Positions 5,131-12,305 of a stretch of DNA of 12,305 nt are shown here, piece by piece; the first letter of the stretch is position 1, and each line of letters opens with the position of its first letter. This DNA comes from Rhizobiaceae bacterium (GTDB lineage Bacteria > Pseudomonadota > Alphaproteobacteria > Rhizobiales > Rhizobiaceae): NCBI GenBank assembly GCA_004299545.1, contig SCRB01000201.1, forward strand, positions 1-12,305, read 5' to 3'. The notes below the pieces were generated by a model. That model worked only from the letters and a program-made list of their open reading frames with translations. It was not told the DNA's origin and searched no databases. The position numbers were made by a program, and so were the translations under genes.

Positions 5131-5538
5131 ATGTTTCGTGACGAACGCGGCACCTCGGCCATCGAATTCGCAATCCTTGCACCGGTGATGTTGCTCCTGC
5201 TGTTCGGTATGATCGCCTACGGCATCTATTTCGGCGCCAGCCACTCCATCCAGCAGATCGCCGCCGACGCGGCGCGGACTGCGCTCGCCGGCCTGACGCC
5301 GGCAGAACGCTCCTCACTCGCCGCTGGCTACATCAAGCGGAACGCCTCGGGCTATGCCTTCATCGATCCGTCCGAACTGAAGCTTTCGGTCGGCGACAGC
5401 AGTGACGACCCGGACCAGTTCAATGTCTGGATCACCTATGATGCCCATAATCTGCCGATCTGGAACCTCTTCCGTGGTCTTCCGCTGCCGGGAGAGACGA
5501 TCAGCCGCCATTCCACCATACGCATCGGGGGGATCTGA
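5131..5538 (+). CDS. TadE-like pilus assembly protein (pseudopilin)
   Basis: This 135-residue protein has a short polar N-terminus, then RG/TSAIEFAILAPVMLLLLFGM: a glycine before the predicted prepilin-peptidase cut (after Gly7), Glu at mature position 5, and a single hydrophobic helix (about residues 11-30). This is the TadE/TadF-type class III signal of the Tad (Flp) pilus system. The rest is a small periplasmic domain. In Tad systems TadE is processed by TadV and helps assemble the Flp pilus. The start ATG 5131 has a GGAA site 5 bases upstream, and the stop overlaps the next start. No Flp pilin, TadA ATPase, CpaB/C secretin parts or TadV lies next to it, so it must work with proteins encoded elsewhere or serve a separate surface role. 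Confidence 0.85.
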   Translation: MFRDERGTSAIEFAILAPVMLLLLFGMIAYGIYFGASHSIQQIAADAARTALAGLTPAERSSLAAGYIKRNASGYAFIDPSELKLSVGDSSDDPDQFNVWITYDAHNLPIWNLFRGLPLPGETISRHSTIRIGGI

Positions 5539-7253
5539 TGGGCGGGCCACCGAAAAATCCCCACGTCGCCACCCGATTCCTGCGCTCCAGCGCCGGCAAC
5601 CTGGCGACACTCACCGCCCTGCTCACCCCGGCCATGCTGCTGCTTGCCGCCTTCGCCGTCGATGAAGGCTCCCTCTATCTCGAACAGCGCGACGCGCAAG
5701 GCCTGACCGACCTCGCGGCTATCACCGCCGCGGCGCATATCGACGATGCCGGGAAGGCGGCAAGCCGGGCGTTTTTCGACAATGGCTATCGCGCCCTGAC
5801 CGTCAACGGACAGGAACAGGACAATCCCGACAGCCAAACGGGACGCCTGACGGTCGAACAGGGCCATTACAGCGCGGATGCCAGCGTGACGGTCGGAGAG
5901 CGTTTTGTCGCAGGGGCGACGCCCACCAACGCGGTGCGTGTGCGCCTGAGCAAGATCGGAACCACCTGGTTCGGCCATGCGCTTCTCCCCTCGCCCGAAA
6001 TCAGCGTGAGCGCCGTTGCAGGCACTTCCAGCGAAGCAGCCTTTTCCATCGGCTCGCGGCTGGCAAGCCTCGACGGCGGCATCGAAAATGCGCTTCTCGG
6101 CGCGCTGCTCGGAACGCACCTTTCGCTCAGCGCCATGGACTACAATGCGCTTCTCTCCGCCAATGTGGACGCGCTCGATTTCACGAACGCGCTGGCGACG
6201 CAACTCCACATCACCGCCGGCACCTATGATACGGTCCTCCAGTCGAAAGCGTCGGTCGGGCAAATCGCGGCAGCGCTGGCCTCCGTGAAAGGGCTCGACA
6301 CGAATGCAAAGGCGGCGCTCGACAGGATCGTCGCCGCGACGGCCTCCGTCGATGCCACGATACCAATGGGCGACTTTCTCGATCTTGGGCCGCTTGCACA
6401 ACTGGCGCTTGGCGACCCCGCCGGCGACCTGCACCCCACACTCGGCGTGATGCAACTCCTGACGGCCGGCGCGGCTCTCGCGAGCGGCGGGCACCAGGTC
6501 GCCGTCGATCTCGGCACAACCGTTCGGGGATTGCTCAGGACGACGCTCCTGATCGCTATCGGCGAACCGCCGCAACATTCGCCGTGGTTCACCGTGGGCG
6601 AGACCGGCGCCATCGTGCGAACGGCGCAGACGAGGCTCAGCCTCGCCGTCGAACTGGGCGGCGCGGGCGCCCTTCTCGGCACTGACATCAAGGTGCCGCT
6701 TTATCTCGAAATCGCCTATGCCGAGGCAAAACTCTCTGCCATTGAATGCAGCGGCGGCACATCGCTTGCCTCGGGCGTGACGATCGATGCCAAGCCGGGC
6801 GTGGTCGAAGCATGGATCGGCAATATCAGCCCCGGCGACATGCAGGACTTCTCCCGCTCGATCGATGTTGGTCCCGCAACGCTGGTGAAACTGCCGCTCG
6901 TCAGCATTTCCGGACTGGCGCATGCCGCCATGACCAACAATGATCCGACTTCGGTGCATTACGATGCAGCGGACATCAACAATCAGGCAATCAAGACCGT
7001 CTCGACGCGCGATTTCACCAGTTCGCTCTTTTCCTCACTGCTGGGCGACCTGCAATTGAAGGTGAATGTGGCGGGCCTCGGGATCGGCGTGCCGCCCGGC
7101 CTGACGGGTGCGCTCAAATCAGTGCTCCAGACAGCCTCTCCTACCATAGACGATCTTCTCAACACCCTGCTCGAAGCACTCGGGGTGAAGCTTGGTCAGG
7201 CCGACGTGCAGGTCACCGGAGCGGTCTGCGGCCGCTCTGTGCTGGTGCAATAG
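5538..7253 (+). CDS. TadG-like pilus assembly protein
   Basis: The ATG at 5538-5540 overlaps the TGA of the TadE-like gene (TGATG), with a GGGGGGAT site upstream, so translation is coupled. The 571-residue product has a polar N-terminus and one membrane segment (NLATLTALLTPAMLLLAAFA, residues 21-40). It is followed by VDEGSLYLEQRDAQGLTDLA, the conserved Tad-N/TadG-type region that anchors these proteins with most of the chain in the periplasm. The remaining 500 residues are Ala/Leu/Gly-rich without a recognisable von Willebrand A metal site. Two cysteines (404 and 564, the latter near the C-terminus in AVCGRSVLVQ) could form a disulfide. TadG proteins help Tad pilus biogenesis; the long C-terminal region's role here is unknown. 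It ends 15 bases from the convergent alpha-glucosidase gene. Confidence 0.82.
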   Translation: MGGPPKNPHVATRFLRSSAGNLATLTALLTPAMLLLAAFAVDEGSLYLEQRDAQGLTDLAAITAAAHIDDAGKAASRAFFDNGYRALTVNGQEQDNPDSQTGRLTVEQGHYSADASVTVGERFVAGATPTNAVRVRLSKIGTTWFGHALLPSPEISVSAVAGTSSEAAFSIGSRLASLDGGIENALLGALLGTHLSLSAMDYNALLSANVDALDFTNALATQLHITAGTYDTVLQSKASVGQIAAALASVKGLDTNAKAALDRIVAATASVDATIPMGDFLDLGPLAQLALGDPAGDLHPTLGVMQLLTAGAALASGGHQVAVDLGTTVRGLLRTTLLIAIGEPPQHSPWFTVGETGAIVRTAQTRLSLAVELGGAGALLGTDIKVPLYLEIAYAEAKLSAIECSGGTSLASGVTIDAKPGVVEAWIGNISPGDMQDFSRSIDVGPATLVKLPLVSISGLAHAAMTNNDPTSVHYDAADINNQAIKTVSTRDFTSSLFSSLLGDLQLKVNVAGLGIGVPPGLTGALKSVLQTASPTIDDLLNTLLEALGVKLGQADVQVTGAVCGRSVLVQ

Positions 7254-7268
7254 AGGCGCCGCAACCGC

Positions 7269-8924
7269 TCAACCGACGATTCCGAAAGCCGCGTCAAGCG
7301 CTTCAAGAGTGAGTCTTTTTCCCGTCGGCCGAAGCGCCGGAAACCCCGGGGCCTCGATGAGGCCGACGCTGCCAAGATCGCCGCAATCGAAATCCCGCGC
7401 CTCGCGGGCGAAGTTGAAGACGCACAGGATCGTCTCTCCTTCGCCTTCGCGCAGAAAAGCCAGCACGTCCTCCCCTGAAGGCAGAAAGCGGATTCCGCCG
7501 GAAACGAGCGGCGCATGCTTGCGGCGCCATTCTATCGTCCGGCGATAATGCGCGAGCACGGAATTCGGATCATAGTCTTCGACGGAAACGGAACGGCGGC
7601 GATGTTCCTCCGGGATCGGCAGCCACGGCTTCGCCCGCGAGAATCCTGCATAGACGGCCAGTTCCTCCCAGACCATCGGCGTGCGGCAGCCGTCCCTGCC
7701 CTTGAATCCGGGCCAGAAGCGGATGCCGTAAGGATCGCGCAGGTCCTCGAAACGCAGTTCCGCTTCGGTCAGGCCGAGTTCCTCGCCCTGGTAGAGACAG
7801 ATCGAGCCGCGCAACGTCGCCAGCAGCGTCAGGGCGAATTTCGCAACCCGGTCGATGTCGTCGCCCGGTTTCGAAAAGCGTGAGGCATGGCGCGGCACGT
7901 CATGGTTGGAAAAAGCCCAGCAGACCCAGCCGCCGGAAACGGCCGTCTCGAAAGCATCGACGCATTTGCGGATGTGGGCCGGCGAGAACTCCGGCCCGAG
8001 CAGGTCGAACGTATAGCACATCTGCAGCATGCCGCTGCCGCTGGTATAGGCCCCGACGGTTGCCAGCGAACGGTCGCCATCGCCCACTTCGCCGATGGAG
8101 GAGCGTGCGCCGTATGAATCAAGAAACTGCCGGAAGCGCCTGAGAAAGCCGAGGTTTTCCGGTTGCGTCTTGTCGTGGATATGATCCTGATAGCCATAGG
8201 GATTGGTGTCGGGAACATCGGAGGTGTTCCAGTCCCGCATCGGTGGATTGTCGCGCAGTTCACGGTCATGGAAGTAGTAGTTCACGGCATCGAGGCGGAA
8301 GGCATCGACGCCGCGCTCCAGCCAGAAGCGCACGGTTTCGAGGATGGCGTCCTGAACCCCGGGATTGTGGAAATTGAGATCGGGCTGCGAGGCGAGGAAG
8401 TTGTGCAGGTAATATTGCCGGCGCGTCGAATCCCATTCCCACGAAGAGCCGCCGAAGACGGAGAGCCAGTTGTTAGGCGGCGTGCCATCCGGTCTGGCGT
8501 TCGCCCAGACGTACCAATCGGCCTTGGGATTGTCGCGGTTCGCGCGACTCTCCCTGAACCAGGGATGCTGGTCCGACGAATGCGAAAGCACCTGGTCGAT
8601 CATCACCTTAAGGCCGAGCCGGTGGGCTTCGGCAATGAGCCGGTCGAAATCCTCAAGGCTGCCGAACAAGGGATCGACGGCGCAATAGTCCGAAACGTCA
8701 TAGCCCATATCGGCCATGGGGGACTTGAAGAAGGGCGAGAGCCAGACCGCATCGACGCCAAGCGAGGCGATATAGGGCAGGCGCTCGATGATGCCGGGCA
8801 GGTCGCCGATACCGTCATTCGTGCTATCCTGAAAGGAACGCGGATAGACCTGATAGACGACGCAGCCGCGCCACCAGTCATCCGGGTTCGACTGCGAGGA
8901 AACCGGTTCCGGCGCCATTGTCAT
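7269..8924 (-). CDS. GH13 alpha-glucosidase (oligo-glucan hydrolase)
   Basis: This 551-residue glycoside hydrolase family 13 enzyme has a complete (beta/alpha)8 catalytic core: WWRGCVVYQVYPRSFQDS at the start, DAVWLSPFFKSPMADMGYDV, and VMIDQVLSHSSDQHPWF. The nucleophile is Asp212 in AFRLDAVNYY, the acid/base is Glu279 in SSIGEVGDGD, and the stabiliser is Asp342 in FSNHDVPR. Length and motifs match proteobacterial alpha-glucosidases of the GH13_23 type, which release glucose from maltose and short malto-oligosaccharides; a trehalose- or sucrose-acting relative cannot be excluded. No signal peptide is visible, so it is cytosolic. Its ATG overlaps the glgX stop (ATGA at 8924-8921), with AGGGA 6 bases before the start, so it is coupled to glgX. 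Together they would finish the breakdown of glycogen limit dextrins. Confidence 0.92.
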   Translation of the reverse strand: MTMAPEPVSSQSNPDDWWRGCVVYQVYPRSFQDSTNDGIGDLPGIIERLPYIASLGVDAVWLSPFFKSPMADMGYDVSDYCAVDPLFGSLEDFDRLIAEAHRLGLKVMIDQVLSHSSDQHPWFRESRANRDNPKADWYVWANARPDGTPPNNWLSVFGGSSWEWDSTRRQYYLHNFLASQPDLNFHNPGVQDAILETVRFWLERGVDAFRLDAVNYYFHDRELRDNPPMRDWNTSDVPDTNPYGYQDHIHDKTQPENLGFLRRFRQFLDSYGARSSIGEVGDGDRSLATVGAYTSGSGMLQMCYTFDLLGPEFSPAHIRKCVDAFETAVSGGWVCWAFSNHDVPRHASRFSKPGDDIDRVAKFALTLLATLRGSICLYQGEELGLTEAELRFEDLRDPYGIRFWPGFKGRDGCRTPMVWEELAVYAGFSRAKPWLPIPEEHRRRSVSVEDYDPNSVLAHYRRTIEWRRKHAPLVSGGIRFLPSGEDVLAFLREGEGETILCVFNFAREARDFDCGDLGSVGLIEAPGFPALRPTGKRLTLEALDAAFGIVG

Positions 8925-10963
8925 TCATTTTCCCTATTGGTGGGTTTGTCGACAACGCCATCAGCGGGCTTTTCGACGAGCAGAACGACGCTCCGTTCGG
9001 GAACGGCCATCATGCCGACCACGGAATCCGCTCCTGGCGGCGGTTCCGAAGCCGTCGCCACATGCCACGAACAGCCTTCCCGCGCCGCAAGGCGGAACGC
9101 GCGCGGGTGGTCGTGCCCGTTGAAAAGAATGGCGAGGCGCCGCCTTCCATGCGCCAGCACCATGACGAGCGCCCGCCTTTCGGGCCGGTTCCACTCCTCT
9201 TCCGACAGGGGATGGCCGTCCTCCGTCAGCCAAGCGACATCCGGCAAGCCGCCCTCTTCGGCAGGCTGTCCCGTCAGGAAGGCAGGGCCGGCGATTTCAG
9301 CGAATTTCGCCCGCAAGGCCGCAAGATTGCAGGTATAGTCGAAAAGGCCGATGTCGGCGCCGCGCCAGTCGAGCCATGTCAGTTCATTGTCCTGCGCGTA
9401 GGCGTTGTTGTTGCCGCGCTGGGAGCGGCCGAACTCGTCGCCTGCCGTCAGCATGATCGTACCGCGCGAGAAGAACAGCGTGGCAAGCAGCGCCGCCACG
9501 TCGATGCGCCGCTTCGCCTTGACGGCGGGATCGTCGGTGCGGCCCTCCTCGCCATTGTTCCAGGAAAAATTCTCGCCGTTGCCGTCGCGATTGTCCTCGC
9601 CATTCGCCTCGTTGTGTTTCTTCTCGAAGGCGGTGAGGTCAAAAAGCGTCATGCCGTCATGGGCAGCGAGGAAATTGACGGTGCGGGTGGCTTTCGCTCC
9701 CTCCGAACCGAAAATGTCCGACGACCCCGCCAGCCTTGTCGCCAGCGCGCCGATCAGTCCGCTGTCGCCGCGCCAGAAGCGGCGCAGGTCGTCGCGGTAG
9801 CGGTCGTTCCATTCGAGAAAGGGCGGCGAGAAATTGCCGAGTTGATAGCCGCCCTCGCCGACGTCCCACGGTTCGGCGATGAGGACGCGATTCTTCAGGA
9901 GCGGGTCGCAGGTAATGGCTTCGAGAAGCGCGGCGTTCCTGTGATAGCCGGGCGCATCGCGCCCCAGAACAGGCGCCAGGTCGAAACGGAACCCGTCCAC
10001 GCCGGCATAACGGACGAAATGGCGCAGCGTGTCGAGGACAAGCGCCTCCACCAGAGGGTTGTCGCAGGCGAGCGTGTTACCAGTCCCGGTATCGTTGACG
10101 AGGCGGCCCGGATCGTCGGGAAGATGGCGATAGTAGCTTGGATTGTCGAGGCCGCGCAGCGAAAGGATCGGGCCGCCCGTATCGCCCTCACCGGTATGGT
10201 TGAAGACGACGTCGAGGATAACGCCGATACCGGCCTTGCGCAGCGTGGCAACCGTCCGCCGCAACTCCGCCAATCCGCCCGGCGCGAGACGCGGATCGAG
10301 CGCCATGAAGGTGACCGGATTGTAACCCCAGCCGTTCCTGAGCCCGAGCGAGCGGAGATGACGCTCGTCGATCCAGGCTGCGACCGGCATCAATTCCACG
10401 GCATTCACATTCAGGCTGGTGAGATAATCCACCATCAGGGGATGGGCGAGAGCGCCGACCGTGCCGCGCTTCTCCTCGGGCATGCCCGGGTGCCGTTTGG
10501 TAAAGGCCTTGACCTGAAGTTCGTAGATCAGGCCGCCCGGCTGGAAAAGCGGCGGTTCTGGCGGCAAGGGCTCGGGAAGCGCCGTCACCACCGCTTTCGG
10601 CACCAGGGGTGCGGTATCCCCGCTTTCGCCGCGCCGGGCGGAGAGACGCGGATCCCACGCGTAGGGCCGATCGATCGCGAGTGCGTAGGGATCGACCAGA
10701 AGCTTGTCCGGATCGAACCAGAGGCCGCGCGCGGGATCGTATTCGCCATCGGCCCGCAGGCCGTAACGCGCCCCGGCCGCCAGACCCGGAACATGCGCCG
10801 AAAACAGCCCGTCTTCGCGGCGTTCCAGCGCAAGACGTTCCACCTCCCCGTCGCCGATGTCGTCGAACAGGCAAAGCGCCATCGCCGCCGCCGTGCGCGA
10901 AGCGACGGTGAACGTGACGCCGTCCCCCGTGACAACCGCTCCCAAAATCCCCTCGTGCCGCAA
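8921..10963 (-). CDS. glgX: Glycogen debranching enzyme GlgX (TTG start)
   Basis: This 680-residue isoamylase-type debranching enzyme hydrolyses alpha-1,6 branches of phosphorylase limit dextrins. Residues 10-105 form a CBM48-like N-terminal domain (DGVTFTVASRTAAAMALCLF, YGLRADGEYDPARG, KLLVDPYALAIDRP). The GH13 core holds YELQVKAFTKRHPG, DVVFNHTGEGD, the nucleophile Asp328 (DGFRFDLAP), the acid/base Glu364 (LIAEPWDVGE) and the stabiliser Asp436 (LAAHDGMTL). A GlgX-typical NGEDNRDGNGENFSWNNG stretch follows at about 454-471. The start is a TTG at 10963 with an AGAGG site 7 bases upstream. No in-frame ATG lies before residue 28, which would cut into the CBM48 strand, so TTG is preferred. It begins 15 bases after the pgm stop and overlaps the alpha-glucosidase start, forming one operon. 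Confidence 0.95.
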   Translation of the reverse strand: MRHEGILGAVVTGDGVTFTVASRTAAAMALCLFDDIGDGEVERLALERREDGLFSAHVPGLAAGARYGLRADGEYDPARGLWFDPDKLLVDPYALAIDRPYAWDPRLSARRGESGDTAPLVPKAVVTALPEPLPPEPPLFQPGGLIYELQVKAFTKRHPGMPEEKRGTVGALAHPLMVDYLTSLNVNAVELMPVAAWIDERHLRSLGLRNGWGYNPVTFMALDPRLAPGGLAELRRTVATLRKAGIGVILDVVFNHTGEGDTGGPILSLRGLDNPSYYRHLPDDPGRLVNDTGTGNTLACDNPLVEALVLDTLRHFVRYAGVDGFRFDLAPVLGRDAPGYHRNAALLEAITCDPLLKNRVLIAEPWDVGEGGYQLGNFSPPFLEWNDRYRDDLRRFWRGDSGLIGALATRLAGSSDIFGSEGAKATRTVNFLAAHDGMTLFDLTAFEKKHNEANGEDNRDGNGENFSWNNGEEGRTDDPAVKAKRRIDVAALLATLFFSRGTIMLTAGDEFGRSQRGNNNAYAQDNELTWLDWRGADIGLFDYTCNLAALRAKFAEIAGPAFLTGQPAEEGGLPDVAWLTEDGHPLSEEEWNRPERRALVMVLAHGRRRLAILFNGHDHPRAFRLAAREGCSWHVATASEPPPGADSVVGMMAVPERSVVLLVEKPADGVVDKPTNRENE

Positions 10964-10978
10964 GCGGAAACCTCTTTG

Positions 10979-12305
<1,327 letters not shown>

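Noticed and set aside
5436..6959. 507-codon minus-strand frame opposite the TadG-like gene
   Set aside because: It is antisense to a coupled TadE/TadG pair with clear membrane segments. Its composition (His/Arg/Gly-rich) is typical of a shadow frame.
8163..9338. 391-codon plus-strand frame
   Set aside because: It is antisense to the alpha-glucosidase and glgX junction and has no domain or start signal.

Overview
The window looks like a chromosomal segment of an alphaproteobacterium, most likely a member of the Rhizobiaceae or a close relative. The reasons are the GC-rich coding style, the pgm-glgX-alpha-glucosidase order typical of rhizobial glycogen clusters, the TadE/TadG-type proteins, and an integrase with its small HTH partner of a kind common in rhizobial islands. 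This assignment comes from family knowledge, not from a database search.

Region 1 (1-2924) is the right-hand end of an integrated element whose left end lies outside the window. From left to right it holds: the start of a small membrane-anchored protein (minus strand, cut by the edge); a small XRE-type HTH regulator (minus); a divergent promoter region with nested perfect palindromes; a tightly packed plus-strand run of three small unrecognised genes; a strong hairpin; an excisionase-like HTH gene; and a tyrosine recombinase whose 5' end overlaps the HTH gene by 172 bases in another frame. The recombinase reads towards the 3' end of a tRNA-Pro(CGG) gene (2925-3001, minus), the probable attachment site. 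Between them lie an 11-base tandem direct repeat and a 7-base inverted repeat that touches the tRNA end.

Region 2 (2925-7253) is core-like chromosome. It holds the tRNA with a clear promoter, a minus-strand AMP-binding acyl-CoA ligase, an AT-rich divergent intergenic region with several palindromes, and a translationally coupled TadE-like/TadG-like pair on the plus strand. No other Tad secretion genes lie next to the pair.

Region 3 (7269-12305, minus) is the tail of a glycogen/alpha-glucan operon: phosphoglucomutase (5' end off the window), glycogen debranching enzyme GlgX (TTG start), and a GH13 alpha-glucosidase whose start overlaps the glgX stop as ATGA. Together they suggest a route in which GlgX trims limit-dextrin branches, the alpha-glucosidase turns the short oligosaccharides into glucose, and phosphoglucomutase interconverts glucose-1-P and glucose-6-P.

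I do not see a demonstrably new biological system. The least explained parts are the island's regulator/operator/three-small-gene module, the HTH-integrase dual-coding overlap, and the palindrome-rich region upstream of the TadE/TadG pair.
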